From Xanthomonas sacchari (GTDB lineage: Bacteria; Pseudomonadota; Gammaproteobacteria; Xanthomonadales; Xanthomonadaceae), in assembly GCF_040529065.1 (NCBI RefSeq), contig NZ_CP132343.1, forward strand, positions 1,922,001 through 1,986,000: 64,000 bases of DNA, written 5' to 3'. How positions within the stretch are numbered: the stretch's first letter is position 1; each line of letters begins with the position of its first letter. The notes under the pieces were generated by a model. The model did no database searches and was not told the DNA's origin. It saw only the letters and a program-made list of their open reading frames with translations. Of this stretch, positions 1 through 10,435 are shown in pieces. The position numbers and the translations under genes are program-made.

Positions 1-1383
1 CAGGTCGTCGGCGATGCTCGCCAGCAGCGGCCGGCGCAGCCGGCAGCGCAGGATCACCGCCGCCAGCAGCAGGTGCAGGCCGGCGGGGATCAGGGTTTCC
101 AGCAGGGTGATGGCCTGCAGCGAGGCGGGGCTCTGCTGCGCGGCGCCGGCGCGGTAGCCGGCGTAGACGAACAGAGCGCTGATCACCACCGCGCTCGAGG
201 CCCAGGCCAGCTTGATGCAGAACAGGTTGAAGGCGAAGTTGATGCCGGAGGAGCGCACCCGGTTCTTCCAGGCGCCGTAGTCGTCGGCGAAGGCCATCAG
301 CGAGAAGTGCAGCGGCAGCGCGAAGCCCAGCACCAGGCAATGCACGAAGATCACGCCCAGCCACAGGGTCTGCTGCGCCGGCCCGGTGGGCAGCCACCAT
401 TGCGCCACGCCGAACGCGGCCAGCGCCAGGTTGGTGTGCAGGTACAGCGCCAGCGGGTCGAAGCGGCGGCACAGCGCGTTGACCACGATCGCGCCGAGCA
501 CCGTGGCCAGCGCCACCATCGCGAAGAACAGCGAGGCGTAGCCGCTGCTGCCGCCGAGCACGTAGGTGATGAAGTACAGATAGGCGCCGCCGCGGATGTT
601 GTAGACGTTGATCAGCAGGAACGACATCAGCAGCACCAGCCGCAGCTGGTCGTTGCGCAGCAGGCCGCGCAGGTGTTCGGCGATGCCGGCGCCGCCGAGC
701 AGGCTGACCGGCACGCGCTCGCGCACGGCGAAGAAACAGCACAGGAACATCGCCACCGCCAGCGCCGCCAGCACGCACACGCCGAGCTGGTAGCCGCGCG
801 CGGCGTCGCCGTTGCCCAGTTCCCGCACCAGCCACGGCAGCCCGACCGACACCAGGAAGCCGGCGATGCCGCACAGCACGAAGCGCCAGGATTGCGCCGA
901 GACCACGTCGCGGTGGTCGCCGGTCATGCTGTTGATCAGCGCGCAGTAGGGCACGTTGATCGCGGTGTAGCACAGCGACAGCAGGAAATAGCTGGCGAAG
1001 GCGTAGGCGATCTTGGCACCGGCGCTCAGTTGCGGCGCGCTGAAGGTCAGCACGCAGGCGATGCCGATCGGCAGGGCGACCCACAGTTGCCAGGCACGGA
1101 AGCGGCCCCAGCGGCTGCGGGTGCGGTCGGCGATCAGGCCCATCACCGGGTCGGACACCGCGTCGGCCACGCGCAGCACGGTGAACAGGGTGCCGACCAC
1201 CGCCGGAGTCAGGCCGAACACGTCGGTGTAGAAGAAGGTGAGGAAATTGGCGATCAGGCAGGTGACCACCGTGCCGCCGGCATCGCCGAGGCCGTAGCCG
1301 AACTTTTCCAGGCGCGACAGCCGCGGCGTGGTCGCGGCCGGCGCGGCGTCTGCGGCGGCATGGCCGATGGCGGTCGCAGTCAA
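1..1383 (-). CDS. GPH-family (MelB-like) MFS sugar/cation symporter, 3' end outside window
   Basis: Inner-membrane secondary transporter of the glycoside-pentoside-hexuronide family. The N-terminus after a short Ala-rich leader reads [17 protein letters not shown], followed by hydrophobic helices and the family segment with [20 protein letters not shown], the typical loop with the conserved Asp/Arg residues. I chose a TTG start at 1383 because an AGGAG lies 8 nt upstream and the in-frame ATG options are internal. The frame is open to base 1 (461 codons), so only the very C-terminus is missing. It is divergent from an AraC regulator, which suggests substrate-induced control, but the substrate cannot be read from the sequence. 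Confidence 0.85.
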   Translation of the reverse strand, partial: MTATAIGHAAADAAPAATTPRLSRLEKFGYGLGDAGGTVVTCLIANFLTFFYTDVFGLTPAVVGTLFTVLRVADAVSDPVMGLIADRTRSRWGRFRAWQLWVALPIGIACVLTFSAPQLSAGAKIAYAFASYFLLSLCYTAINVPYCALINSMTGDHRDVVSAQSWRFVLCGIAGFLVSVGLPWLVRELGNGDAARGYQLGVCVLAALAVAMFLCCFFAVRERVPVSLLGGAGIAEHLRGLLRNDQLRLVLLMSFLLINVYNIRGGAYLYFITYVLGGSSGYASLFFAMVALATVLGAIVVNALCRRFDPLALYLHTNLALAAFGVAQWWLPTGPAQQTLWLGVIFVHCLVLGFALPLHFSLMAFADDYGAWKNRVRSSGINFAFNLFCIKLAWASSAVVISALFVYAGYRAGAAQQSPASLQAITLLETLIPAGLHLLLAAVILRCRLRRPLLASIADDL

Positions 1384-1571
1384 CGGGGCGGCTCCTGGCG
1401 CGCGCGGTCCGGCGCCAGCGCAAAGTCGCACGGCCGCGTAACCGCGACAAGAGTCTGTGCGGTATAAAACCGGTACGATTCCGACCATGGTCGCCGGGCT
1501 GCGCGCGCGTGGTGACGTTCATTGGATTGCTGCAGTGCAGCGTGCTGCGCGCACGGGGAGACGTTTCCGAC

Positions 1572-2390
1572 ATGCTTGAATTGACCGTCGCCTACCCGAT
1601 CCGGGTCCAGAACGGGGGCCTGTTCATTTCCCGCGGGGTGGGCGCGCACCCGGCGCGGGTGATCCAGTCCTACGAGTTGATCTTCGTCGAGCGCGGCATG
1701 CTGTCGATTCGCGAACAGGACAGCGACTTCCACGTCGGCCCCGGCGAGACGCTGCTGCTGTGGCCTGGCCGTGCGCATGCCGGCCTGGGCCAGTTCCCGG
1801 ACGACCTGCGCTTCTATTGGGTGCATTTCGAACTGGAACCGGGCGCGGCGCAGGCGGACAACGCGGTGGCGCTGTCGATGCCGCAGCGCACCGCGATCCG
1901 CGATCCGGAGCGTTTCGTCGGCCTGTTCCGCTGGTTCCTGGCCGAGCAGGAGGAACGGCGCACGCTGCCGATGCTGGAGCCGATCGTGCTGTCGATGCTG
2001 CAATGCGTGGCCGGCGCCTGGCCGGATCCGCACGACTCCGAGCGCGCGGGCGTGGCGCTGGCGTACCGCGCCAAGCAACTGATCGGCACGCAGTTCCATA
2101 CCGCGCTTACCGCCTCGTCGCTGGCTGCGCAACTGCACTGCAATCCGGATTATCTGGGCCGCATCTACCGGCGCAGCTTCGGCACCACGCTGACCGAGGC
2201 GATCCACCGCCAGCGCATCGCCTTCGCCGAGAAGCTGCTGCTGGTCAACACTTGCGCGGTCGACGATGTCGCGCAGCGCGCCGGCTTCAGCGACAGCGGC
2301 TACTTCCGACGCGTGTTCCGCCAGCGCCTGGGGATGACCCCCAGCGCCTACCGGCGCCTGTACTGCAAGGAGCACATCAATTCGGGGTGA
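1572..2390 (+). CDS. AraC-family transcriptional regulator
   Basis: DNA-binding regulator with an N-terminal cupin-type ligand-binding domain (about residues 1-150, including the HVGPGETLLLWPGRAHAG stretch) and a C-terminal double helix-turn-helix. The second HTH is followed by the family signature DVAQRAGFSDSGYFRRVFRQ and a GMTPSAYRR ending. I start at ATG 1572 (272 aa), where MLELTVAYPIRV begins the cupin domain and GGGGAG lies 11 nt upstream; an in-frame ATG at 1509 would add 21 residues. It is divergent from the GPH transporter and probably activates it in response to that transporter's substrate (inference). A TATAAA at 1463-1468 is a possible -10 element for this gene. Confidence 0.88.
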   Translation: MLELTVAYPIRVQNGGLFISRGVGAHPARVIQSYELIFVERGMLSIREQDSDFHVGPGETLLLWPGRAHAGLGQFPDDLRFYWVHFELEPGAAQADNAVALSMPQRTAIRDPERFVGLFRWFLAEQEERRTLPMLEPIVLSMLQCVAGAWPDPHDSERAGVALAYRAKQLIGTQFHTALTASSLAAQLHCNPDYLGRIYRRSFGTTLTEAIHRQRIAFAEKLLLVNTCAVDDVAQRAGFSDSGYFRRVFRQRLGMTPSAYRRLYCKEHINSG

Positions 2391-2460
2391 GGGTGTTGCG
2401 GATCTGAGGCGCACGCCGCGCATTTTGATTGCAGGTGCGCGCGTATCGCTTGGCTGTGCT

Positions 2461-2599
2461 GTAGGAGCGGCTTCAGCCGCGACGCGCTTTCATGGGGACG
2501 CTTCGTCGCGGCTGAAGCCGCTCCTACGATAAAGGCGGCTTTCGGCTCTAACGCAGGGCTTTCATGGAAAGGCCCGGTCGCGGCTGAAGCCGCGCCTAC
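2461..2599. repeat. REP-like inverted repeat (one complete, one half copy)
   Basis: Two 23-nt arms, 2461-2483 and 2505-2527, are perfect reverse complements beginning GTAGGAGCGGCTTCAGCCGC and flank a 21-nt loop. A third, slightly changed arm lies at 2577-2599 (CCGCGCCTAC instead of CCGCTCCTAC). Both loops contain CTTTCATGG, so the second copy is a decayed hairpin. The same element occurs at 43217-43282 and 63052-63125. It fills the convergent space between araC and cheB and may act as a bidirectional terminator or RAYT-mobilised REP. No RAYT transposase is in the window. Confidence 0.9.
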
Positions 2600-2626
2600 G
2601 GTTCGGGCAACGCCGCGTCGGCTGCG

Positions 2627-3703
2627 CTAGCTCAGCTGCTGGCCGATCTCGCGCGCCATCGCGCTTAGTGGCAGGATCTTTTCGGCGCCGCCGCGCTTGA
2701 TCGCTTCCTTGGGCATGCCGAAGACGACGCTGCTGTGTTCGTCCTGGGCCACGGTGCGCGCGCCGGCCTGGCGCATTTCCAGCAGGCCCACCGCGCCATC
2801 GTCGCCCATGCCGGTCATGATGATGCCCAGCGCGTTGCCGCCGGCGGCGCGCGCGGCGGAACGGAACAACACGTCCACCGACGGCCGGTGCCGGTTCACC
2901 GGCGGCCCGTCCAGCACCTCGACGAAATACTGCGCGCCGCTGCGACGCAGCAGCATGTGCTTGCCGCCCGGCGCGATCAGCGCGCGTCCCGGCACCACGC
3001 GGTCGTTGTTGGCCGCTTCCTTCACCGAGATCTGGCACAGCGTGTCCAGGCGCGCGGCGAAGGCGGCGGTGAACTTCTCCGGCATGTGCTGGACGATGAC
3101 GATGCCGGGGCTGACCCGCGGCAGCGCGGTCAGCACTTCCTCCAGCGCCTGGGTGCCGCCGGTGGAAGTGCCGATCGCCACCACCCGTTCGGTGGTCTGC
3201 GACAGCGGGCGATTGCCCTGTGCCGGCAGGATCACGTCGGCGGTGTGCTTGATCTCCGGCTCCGCCGGCGCCGGTGCCGCACGCACCGACAGGCGCTTGA
3301 CGTTGGCGCGCGCGGCGCTTTTCACCGTGGCGATCATTTCCTCGGCCGAATCGGTGAGGAACTGCTTGAGGCCGAGCTTGGGCTTGGTCACCACCGCCAC
3401 CGCGCCGGCGGCCAGCGCGTCCATGGTCACCCGCGCGCCCTTCTCGGTGAGCGTGGAGCAGATCACCACCGGGGTCGGGCGCTCGCTCATGATCTTGCGC
3501 AGGAAGGTGATGCCGTCCATCTTCGGCATCTCCACGTCGAGCACGATCACGTCCGGCCATTGCTGGCGCATCTTGTCCATCGCCAGCAGCGGGTCGGCCG
3601 CGGCGGCGATGACCTCGATGCCGGGCGCGTCGTTGAGCACGGCGACCAGCACCTGGCGCACCACCGCCGAATCGTCGATCACCATGGCCTTGATCGTGGT
3701 CAT
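2627..3703 (-). CDS. cheB: CheB, protein-glutamate methylesterase/deamidase
   Basis: Removes methyl groups from glutamates of chemoreceptors and deamidates glutamines, giving adaptation. An N-terminal receiver domain (residues about 4-120, phospho-Asp in [13 protein letters not shown], Lys in VVTKPK) is joined by a linker to the C-terminal esterase. Its Ser-His-Asp triad is visible in [20 protein letters not shown] and [11 protein letters not shown]. At 358 aa the length is normal. It is the last gene of the chemosensory operon, 28 nt after cheR. Phosphorylation by the CheA upstream is expected. Confidence 0.96.
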   Translation of the reverse strand: MTTIKAMVIDDSAVVRQVLVAVLNDAPGIEVIAAAADPLLAMDKMRQQWPDVIVLDVEMPKMDGITFLRKIMSERPTPVVICSTLTEKGARVTMDALAAGAVAVVTKPKLGLKQFLTDSAEEMIATVKSAARANVKRLSVRAAPAPAEPEIKHTADVILPAQGNRPLSQTTERVVAIGTSTGGTQALEEVLTALPRVSPGIVIVQHMPEKFTAAFAARLDTLCQISVKEAANNDRVVPGRALIAPGGKHMLLRRSGAQYFVEVLDGPPVNRHRPSVDVLFRSAARAAGGNALGIIMTGMGDDGAVGLLEMRQAGARTVAQDEHSSVVFGMPKEAIKRGGAEKILPLSAMAREIGQQLS

Positions 3704-3731
3704 GCGGGGTTCCCTCCTGGCACGTCGGCCT

Positions 3732-4538
3732 TCATGGTTTGCGGTACACCGACGGCGCGATCTGCACCACGTCGCCGTTGACGTCGTTGAGACTCTCGGA
3801 GTGGCCGATGCAGAAGATGCCGCCGCGCTTGAGCGTGCCGAGCACCCGCGCCACCACTTCGCGCTTGGTCTGGCCGTTGAAGTAGATCATCACGTTGCGC
3901 AGGAACACCACATCGAACTGGCCCAGGTTGGGCAGCGTCGCGTTGAGGTTGGCGTGCAGGAAGCGCACGTGGTCGCGGATGCGGCGATCGATCAGCATGC
4001 TGCCTTCGTACTCGCCGCGGCCCTTGAGGCAGTAGCGCTTGAGCATGGCCGGCGGCATGTGCTCGATGCGCAGCAGCGGGTAGTGGCCGGTGCGCGCCTT
4101 GGCCAGCACGCGCGTGCTGATGTCGGTGCCGACCACTTCGTACGGGCGTCCCTGCAGGGTGTCGTCCAGCACCATGGCCATGCTGTAGGCCTCCTCGCCG
4201 CTGGAACTGGCCGCGCTCCAGCAGCGGAACGGCGCGCTGCCGGTATGCGCGGCGGCGACGCTGCGCAGCAGGTCGAAGTGCTTGGGCTCGCGGAAGAAGT
4301 AGGTTTCGTTGGTGGTCAGCAGGTCGATCGCGGTCTGCACCTCGCCGCTGCCTTCGCGGCTTTCCAGCAGCTTGAGGTACTGGGTGTAGGTCTGCAGCGA
4401 ATGCGCCTTCAGGCGCTTGCCCAGGCGCCCGCACAGCATGGCCTTCTTGGCCGGCGAGATGGTGATGCCGGCGGCGTCGAAGATGAAACGCTGGAACCGG
4501 CCGAATTCCTGCTCGGTGATGGTGTCGTGGCTGGTCAT
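3732..4538 (-). CDS. cheR: CheR, MCP glutamate O-methyltransferase
   Basis: SAM-dependent methyltransferase that methylates receptor glutamates, opposing CheB. The N-terminal helical domain is followed by the SAM fold. [14 protein letters not shown] is the CheR signature, [15 protein letters not shown] the glycine-containing SAM loop, VVGTDIST the acidic ribose-binding strand, and [13 protein letters not shown] the CheR motif near the active site. It is 268 aa, a usual size. It lies between the RR-EAL gene and cheB with short gaps, so it is part of the same operon. The three MCPs upstream end in a pentapeptide-like tail that could dock this enzyme. Confidence 0.96.
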   Translation of the reverse strand: MTSHDTITEQEFGRFQRFIFDAAGITISPAKKAMLCGRLGKRLKAHSLQTYTQYLKLLESREGSGEVQTAIDLLTTNETYFFREPKHFDLLRSVAAAHTGSAPFRCWSAASSSGEEAYSMAMVLDDTLQGRPYEVVGTDISTRVLAKARTGHYPLLRIEHMPPAMLKRYCLKGRGEYEGSMLIDRRIRDHVRFLHANLNATLPNLGQFDVVFLRNVMIYFNGQTKREVVARVLGTLKRGGIFCIGHSESLNDVNGDVVQIAPSVYRKP

Positions 4539-4550
4539 GGATGTGGCCGG

Positions 4551-5822
4551 TCAGTGGGTGGAGGCAGCAGCGGGGGCGCTGGCGTTGCCGGTGGGGCCGT
4601 GCTCCTGCAGCAGGCGCTGGTGCTCCAGCAGCCAGGCGTGCAGCGCGCCGCCCCCCAGCGGGCGCGCCAGCAGGTAGCCCTGGCCGAAGTCGCAGCCCAG
4701 CTCCTGCAGCAGGGTCCAGTCCTCCACCGTCTCGATGCCCTCGGCGACGGTGCTCAGGCCCAGCCGCTGTGCCATGCCCAGTGCCGATTCCAGAACCGTG
4801 CGCAGATTGCGGCTGCGGTGCGCGTCGTGGACGAAGATGCGGTCGATCTTCAACTCGGTGAAGGGAATGCGGGTGAGTTGCTGCAGCGAGGAGAAGCCGG
4901 TGCCGTAGTCGTCCAGCGACAGGCCGAAGCCCTGCAGCCGCAGCCGCGCCAGCATGCCCAGCGCGCTGCCGCACACCAGCGAGCTTTCGGTGATTTCCAG
5001 CACAAGGTCGGACGGCGCCAGGCCATGCTTGCGCAGCAGTCCCAGCAGTTCGTCGAGCAGGTTCGGGTCCTGCAGCATGCTCGGCGACAGATTCAAGGCA
5101 AGGGTCAGTTGGAACCCGTCCTGCTTCCAGGCAGCCAACCGCGCCAGCGCCTGGTCGGCGACGCAGGCGGTGAGCGCATGGATCAGGCCTTCGCGCTCGG
5201 CCACGGCGATGAAGCGGTCCGGCGCGATCGGCCCGGCGCTGGGATGGCGCCAGCGCGCCAGCGCTTCCACGCCACCGACCCGGCCGCTGCGCATGTCCAC
5301 CTTGGGCTGGTAGGCGACCTCGATCTCGCCGCGCTGCAGTGCCTCGCGCAGCATCGCCGCCATGGTCGCCTCGCCCGGCGCTTCGGCCTCGTTCCGCGGC
5401 GCCGGCGTCGGCGGCGCATGGGCGCGCAGCGCGGCCGCGATCTGGGCGGCGCGCAGTGGCTTCTCCAGGCCCGCCAGCACCTGCAGGCCGTTGCTGCGGC
5501 CGACCTGCAGCACCGAGTCGATCAGGGCCGCACCACGCTGCGAGGCGACCACGATCGGCACGCGCACGTCGCTGCGGGCCAGCGCCTCGAGCAACTGCAC
5601 GCCGTCCATGCCGGGCATTTCCAGGTCCACGATCAGCAGCCCCAGCGGCGAACCCTCGGTCACCCGTGCCAGCGCCGCATGGCCGTCGGCCGCGCCTTCC
5701 ACCGCTACGGCGCCCATCCGCAGGCACAGGGCCAGCGCGTGTTCGCGCTGGACCTGGCTGTCGTCGACCACCAGGACCGTGCCGAAGTGGTGCAGGGCGG
5801 CGGTGTCGGGGGGCGTGGGCAT
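4551..5822 (-). CDS. Response regulator with C-terminal EAL c-di-GMP phosphodiesterase
   Basis: Receiver domain (about residues 15-135, phosphoacceptor Asp in LLIVDLEMPGMDG) fused to a full EAL domain (about 160-405). The catalytic signature looks complete: EALARWRHP, ALNLSPS, LEITESSL, LDDYGTGFSS, LKIDRIFV, VAEGIETVE and QGYLLARPL. It therefore should hydrolyse c-di-GMP, with activity set by phosphorylation from CheA. There is no stand-alone CheY in the cluster, so this is the only non-adaptation receiver output seen here. It sits between cheW and cheR. Active phosphodiesterase is inferred from the motifs, not shown. Confidence 0.94.
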   Translation of the reverse strand: MPTPPDTAALHHFGTVLVVDDSQVQREHALALCLRMGAVAVEGAADGHAALARVTEGSPLGLLIVDLEMPGMDGVQLLEALARSDVRVPIVVASQRGAALIDSVLQVGRSNGLQVLAGLEKPLRAAQIAAALRAHAPPTPAPRNEAEAPGEATMAAMLREALQRGEIEVAYQPKVDMRSGRVGGVEALARWRHPSAGPIAPDRFIAVAEREGLIHALTACVADQALARLAAWKQDGFQLTLALNLSPSMLQDPNLLDELLGLLRKHGLAPSDLVLEITESSLVCGSALGMLARLRLQGFGLSLDDYGTGFSSLQQLTRIPFTELKIDRIFVHDAHRSRNLRTVLESALGMAQRLGLSTVAEGIETVEDWTLLQELGCDFGQGYLLARPLGGGALHAWLLEHQRLLQEHGPTGNASAPAAASTH

Positions 5823-5871
5823 GCGAAATCCGTTTCGAGAGAGAGGCAGGGTGCTGCGCGGCCAAGGCCGC

Positions 5872-6411
5872 TCAGGCGGCGATGCCTTCTTCCAGGTGGG
5901 CGTCGAGGGCGGTCATGCTGGCGAACTCCTGGGGCGCCAGCACCGCATCGGCGGCGAGCAGGATGACGAAGCGCTCGCCGACCTTGCCCATGCCGTGGAT
6001 GAAATCGCGGCGGATGCCGGTGCCGAACGCCGGCGGCGGGGCGATGTCGGCGGTGGCGATCTCCAGCACCTCGCTGACCGCGTCCACCAGCAGGCCAAGC
6101 ACCTGGCGCTCCTCGCCGCTGGCGACCTCGATGATGACGATGCAGGTGCGCTTGCTGATCTCGCTGGGCGCGCGGCCGAAGCGTTGCTGCAGATCCACCA
6201 CCGGCACCACCGCGCCACGCAGGTTGATCACCCCACGCAGCGCGGGCGGCATCATCGGCACGTCGGTCGGCGTGCGGTACTCGATGATCTCCTTGATGCC
6301 GAGAATGCCGACGCCGAACATTTCCTTGCCGAGCAGGAAAGTCAGGAACTGGTCCGTCGCCAGGTCGCCGGCATCGGAGGGTGAGAGCGAAGCGGGAGCG
6401 TTCATGGCCAT
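5872..6411 (-). CDS. cheW: CheW-like chemotaxis coupling protein
   Basis: Scaffold that links CheA to chemoreceptor tips. The 179-aa protein is a single CheW domain after about 20 N-terminal residues: FLTFLLGKEMFGVGILGIKEI, then PPALRGVINLRGAVVPVVDL (the conserved NLRG.V.PV.DL segment) and a LGLLVDAVSEVL strand. The gene ends only 3 nt... before the next upstream reading frame ends at 6415, consistent with tight operon packing directly after the MCP. A second ATG two codons in (MNAPAS) is an alternative start. Confidence 0.93.
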   Translation of the reverse strand: MAMNAPASLSPSDAGDLATDQFLTFLLGKEMFGVGILGIKEIIEYRTPTDVPMMPPALRGVINLRGAVVPVVDLQQRFGRAPSEISKRTCIVIIEVASGEERQVLGLLVDAVSEVLEIATADIAPPPAFGTGIRRDFIHGMGKVGERFVILLAADAVLAPQEFASMTALDAHLEEGIAA

Positions 6412-6414
6412 GCC

Positions 6415-8343
6415 TCAGAAGGTTTCGAAGTGGGTTCCGTCCAGCGTGTCGGCCAGCACCAGCTTGCCGCCGGCCACGCGCGCGATCGGCTTGGCCCCGG
6501 CCTGCCCGCTGCGGCCGCGCGCCGCGGCCGGACGCCGCGTCGCGGTCCTGGATGCGGCTGCAACTTCCAGCTTGAAGAAACTCATCAGTTGCTGCAGCTG
6601 TTCGGCCTGCGCGCTCATTTCCTCGGCGGTGGCCGCCAGCTCCTCGGAGTTGGACGCGGCCTGCTGCGTGGTCTGGTTGAGCTGGCCGACTGCGGCATTG
6701 ATCTGGCCGACGCCGGAGGTCTGTTCCTCGGAGGCGGCGGTGATCTCCTGCACCAGGTCGGAAGTGCGCTTGATCGACGGCACCATCTCGTCCAGCAGCT
6801 TGCCGGCGTTCTCGGCCAGCTCGACGCTGGAACTGGCCACATCGCCGATCTCCTGCGCGGCCACCTGGCTGCGCTCGGCCAGCTTGCGCACTTCCGCGGC
6901 GACCACGGCGAAACCCTTGCCGTGCTCGCCGGCACGGGCGGCCTCGATCGCCGCGTTCAGCGCCAGCAGGTTGGTCTGGTAGGCAATGTCGTCGATGATG
7001 CTGATCTTCTGCGCGATCTGCTTCATCGCCTGCACGGTCGCACGCACCGACTCGCCGCCGTCCAGCGCCTGGCTGGACGCCTTGCTGGCCATGCCGTCGG
7101 TGATCTTGGCGTTCTCGGTGTTCTGCGAGATCGAGGCGGTCATCTGCTCCAGCGAGGCGCTGGTCTCTTCCACGCCGGCGGCCTGTTCGCTGGCCGCCTG
7201 GCTCAGCGACTGCGCGGTGGCGCTGACTTCCTCCGAGGCGCTGGCCAGCGCCTCGGCATTGCTGTTGACCTCGCTGACCACCTGCGACAGGCGCGCGATG
7301 GTGTCGTTGACGTAGTTCTTCATTTCGGCGTAGGCGCCGTCGTAGGACTTGTCGATGCTGCGGGTCAGGTCGCCCTCGGCCAGGCCGCCCATCACCCGCA
7401 CCACGTCCTGGATGCTGTCGCCGGTGGTGGTGGTCAACTCGTTCAGGCCCTGGCCCATGTCGCGCTGGAACCCGGACAGGCCGTCCAGGGCGATGCGCTC
7501 GGAGAAGTCGCCACGGTTGGCGGCCTGGACCACGCGGCGCTGGCCGTCGATCACCAGCTTCAGCCGCTCGACCATGGTCCGCATCGCATACAACGCGCTG
7601 CCCCTGTCGTTGGCGCGCACCGCCACCTCCAGGTTGAGGTCGCCCTGCGCCACCTTGTTGGCGATCTCGGCCACGTAGGCCGGCTCGCCGCCGAGCAGGC
7701 GCATCAGGCCGCGCACGATGAAGACCGAAATGCCGGCGCCCAGCAGCACGCACACCACGATCACGGCGATGATCCACTGGCGCGAGCTGGCATAGAGCAC
7801 ATCGCCCTCTGCGCTGGCGGCTTCGCCGCCCTTGGTGTTCAGCACGACCAGGCTGTCGAGAATGGTCGACGCGTCGTCGTACAGCTTGCGCTGGTCGCCG
7901 TTGAACAAGGCCAGCGCCTCGCTGGTCTTCAGCGTTCGCGACAGGTCGAGGACCTGCTTGTGCAGGGCCAGGTACTTGTCGAACTCGCCATTGAAGTTCG
8001 TATAGATGCCTTTTTCCTCATCCGAGGAAATGAGCTTGACGTAATGGTCGCGGTTACTCGCGTACTCGGCCAGGATCTGCTCCATCTGCTGGTCGAAGGC
8101 GCGCATTTCCTGCGGGTTCTCGGTGACCACGTGTTGCAGTTCGGCCACGCGCAGGTCGGACAGGTTGGTGTTCATCGCCTGCACGTAATGGATGCTGGGC
8201 ATCCAGTTGGTGGCGATGTCGGTGGAGGCCTGGTTGACCTTGGCCAGCTTGTCCACCGTGAACACGCCCATGCCCACCATGAGCAGCAGGACGGCGGCGA
8301 AGCCGAGCCCGATTCTGGTAGCGATCTTCATTTGATTAAACAC
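6415..8343 (-). CDS. Methyl-accepting chemotaxis protein, classical two-TM type
   Basis: Transmembrane chemoreceptor of 642 aa. TM1 is at about residues 10-28, a periplasmic four-helix-bundle-like sensor spans about 30-185 and TM2 is at about 190-213. A HAMP/linker region follows, then the cytoplasmic signalling hairpin with the highly conserved tip [20 protein letters not shown] and [10 protein letters not shown]. Methylation-helix sequences flank the tip. The C-terminus ends in HFETF, similar to the CheR-tethering pentapeptide x-W-x-x-F with Phe for Trp. It is the third and most conventional of three MCPs in the operon. The ligand is unknown. Confidence 0.94.
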   Translation of the reverse strand: MFNQMKIATRIGLGFAAVLLLMVGMGVFTVDKLAKVNQASTDIATNWMPSIHYVQAMNTNLSDLRVAELQHVVTENPQEMRAFDQQMEQILAEYASNRDHYVKLISSDEEKGIYTNFNGEFDKYLALHKQVLDLSRTLKTSEALALFNGDQRKLYDDASTILDSLVVLNTKGGEAASAEGDVLYASSRQWIIAVIVVCVLLGAGISVFIVRGLMRLLGGEPAYVAEIANKVAQGDLNLEVAVRANDRGSALYAMRTMVERLKLVIDGQRRVVQAANRGDFSERIALDGLSGFQRDMGQGLNELTTTTGDSIQDVVRVMGGLAEGDLTRSIDKSYDGAYAEMKNYVNDTIARLSQVVSEVNSNAEALASASEEVSATAQSLSQAASEQAAGVEETSASLEQMTASISQNTENAKITDGMASKASSQALDGGESVRATVQAMKQIAQKISIIDDIAYQTNLLALNAAIEAARAGEHGKGFAVVAAEVRKLAERSQVAAQEIGDVASSSVELAENAGKLLDEMVPSIKRTSDLVQEITAASEEQTSGVGQINAAVGQLNQTTQQAASNSEELAATAEEMSAQAEQLQQLMSFFKLEVAAASRTATRRPAAARGRSGQAGAKPIARVAGGKLVLADTLDGTHFETF

Positions 8344-8379
8344 CGTGATCCCCCTGTTGGATGTACGGAAGTGTGGTTG

Positions 8380-10377
8380 TCAGAACGTGTCGAACTGCGC
8401 TTCGTCCGGCGCCGGCACCAACGCCAGGCCGGTCTCGCCAAAGCCGAAACTGCGTTTGCGCACCGGTGCCGACTTGCGCGCCAGGGCTTGCGGAGCGGCG
8501 GGGCGCCGCGGCGCCACCACCTGATTGGTACGGAAGAAGCTCATCAACTGCTGCAACTGCTCCGCCTGACCGCTCATTTCCTCGGCGGTGGCGGCCAGTT
8601 CCTCGGAGTTGGCCGCGGCCTGCTGGGTGGTCTGGTTGAGCTGGCCGACCGCGGCGTTGATCTGGCCGACGCCCGAGGTCTGTTCCTCGGAGGCGGCGGT
8701 GATTTCCTGCACCAGGTCGGAGGTGCGGCGGATCGAGGGCACCATCTGCTCCAGCAGCTTGCCGGCGTTCTCGGCCAGTTCCACGCTGGATTCGGCCACC
8801 TGGCCGATCTCCTGCGCGGCGACCTGGCTGCGCTCGGCCAGCTTGCGCACTTCCGCGGCGACCACCGCGAAGCCCTTGCCGTGTTCGCCGGCACGCGCGG
8901 CCTCGATCGCCGCGTTCAGCGCCAGCAGGTTGGTCTGGTAGGCGATGTCGTCGATGATGCCGATCTTCTGCGCGATCTGCTTCATCGCCACCACCGTCGA
9001 GCGCACCGCATCGCCGCCTTCGTTGGCTTCGCGTGCGGCCTTGGCGGCCATGCTGTCGGTGACCTTGGCGTTCTCGGTGTTCTGCGCGATTGAGGCGGTC
9101 ATCTGCTCCAGCGACGCACTGGTTTCCTCCACGCCGGCGGCCTGTTCGCTGGCCGCCTGGCTCAGCGACTGCGCGGTGGCGCTGACCTGCTCGGAGGCGC
9201 TGGCCAGGGCGTCGGCGTTGATGTTGACCTCGCCGACCACCTGCGCGAGGCGCGCAACGGTGGCATTGATGCTGTCGCACAGTTCCTTCAGCTTGCCCTG
9301 GCACTGCACGTCCGCCACCCGGGTCAGGTCGCCGCCCTCGATCGCCTTGAGCACGGCGCCGACATCGTTGATCGGTCCGATCACCGTATCCAGGGTCAGG
9401 TTGATGCCATCGACGATGCGGCGGAAATCGCCATGGTGCAGGCTGCCGTCGGCGCGCACGTCCAGGCGGCCGGCCGCGGCCGCGTCGGCGAGCAGGCTGG
9501 TGTCGCGGATCAGCGCGCGCAGGTTGGCGCGCACTTGCTCAACGGTATCGTTGATGAACGCCTTCTTGCCCGGGAAGACGTCCAGCGGCGCGTCGAAGTT
9601 GCCGCGTCCGAACTCGGCGATGCAGGTCATCGCCTTCTTCTTGGTGGCGATGTGGTCGCCGACCATGCGGTTGATGCCGTCGGCCATGCTGCGGAAGTCG
9701 CCTTCGAAACGGTGGCTCTCGATCACCACGTCGATGTCGCCGGCGTCATGCTGCGCGGACATGTGCTGCATCTGCGCGATCAGCCCCTGCATGTTGCGGC
9801 GCACCTGCTCGATGATCTCGTTGATGAAGACCTTCTTGCCCGGGAACGTCTCCAGCGGCGCATCGAAATTGCCGCGGCCGAACTCGGCCACGCAGGCCAG
9901 CGCCTTCTTCTTGGTGGCGATGTGCTCGCCGACCATGCGGTTGATGCCCTCGGCGATGACCTTGAACTCGCCATCGAAGCGATGGGCGTCGATCATCACG
10001 TCGATGTCGCCGGCGTCGTGCTGTGCGGACATGCGCACGATCTCGTCGTTGATCTGGCGCACCCCGGTCTGCACCTGCCGCAGCGCCAGCAGCACCTCGC
10101 AGGCCTGGTCGTTGCGGATGGTCGGCATCACCACCTCGAAATTGCCGGTGGCGAAGCGCGCCAGGGTGGTGGTGGCGATCCGCAGCGAGCGGGTGATGGC
10201 GTGGACGGTATAGGCCAGCACCGCGGCGGCCAGCACCGTGGCGCCGATGCCCAGCGCCAGGGTTTGCCCGGGCCTCAAGCCGAGGGCGAACCCGCCCGCC
10301 GCAGCAGCCAATGGCAGCACGACGGCGATGGCCGAGCCGGTCCACAGCTTGGAGGACAGCGAGAGAGAGTTGGACAT
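8380..10377 (-). CDS. Methyl-accepting chemotaxis protein with two 90-aa HAMP-like repeats
   Basis: 665-aa receptor. Two adjacent hydrophobic helices near the N-terminus (about residues 11-50) leave almost no periplasmic domain, so it probably senses within the membrane or cytoplasm. A poly-HAMP-like region follows, in which a 90-aa unit ([11 protein letters not shown] ... [12 protein letters not shown] ... PGKKxFIN) occurs twice, with unit starts 270 nt apart at 10032 and 9762. The conserved MCP hairpin ([20 protein letters not shown]) closes the protein, which ends QFDTF. I start at ATG 10377, because a longer frame would overlap the upstream MCP's 3' end. Confidence 0.93.
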   Translation of the reverse strand: MSNSLSLSSKLWTGSAIAVVLPLAAAAGGFALGLRPGQTLALGIGATVLAAAVLAYTVHAITRSLRIATTTLARFATGNFEVVMPTIRNDQACEVLLALRQVQTGVRQINDEIVRMSAQHDAGDIDVMIDAHRFDGEFKVIAEGINRMVGEHIATKKKALACVAEFGRGNFDAPLETFPGKKVFINEIIEQVRRNMQGLIAQMQHMSAQHDAGDIDVVIESHRFEGDFRSMADGINRMVGDHIATKKKAMTCIAEFGRGNFDAPLDVFPGKKAFINDTVEQVRANLRALIRDTSLLADAAAAGRLDVRADGSLHHGDFRRIVDGINLTLDTVIGPINDVGAVLKAIEGGDLTRVADVQCQGKLKELCDSINATVARLAQVVGEVNINADALASASEQVSATAQSLSQAASEQAAGVEETSASLEQMTASIAQNTENAKVTDSMAAKAAREANEGGDAVRSTVVAMKQIAQKIGIIDDIAYQTNLLALNAAIEAARAGEHGKGFAVVAAEVRKLAERSQVAAQEIGQVAESSVELAENAGKLLEQMVPSIRRTSDLVQEITAASEEQTSGVGQINAAVGQLNQTTQQAAANSEELAATAEEMSGQAEQLQQLMSFFRTNQVVAPRRPAAPQALARKSAPVRKRSFGFGETGLALVPAPDEAQFDTF

Positions 10378-10435
10378 GCCATGGTACCTATGCGGGTGCG
10401 GAGAGGTCCCAGCCTGATCGGCCGGGACGGAGAGA

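Noticed and set aside
2697-5966. Very long antisense frame opposite cheB-cheR-RR-EAL, and similar long frames opposite the MCPs and cheA
   Set aside because: High GC makes opposite-strand frames open; the protein is His/Ala/Gln-rich low complexity and the real genes with full motifs are on the other strand.
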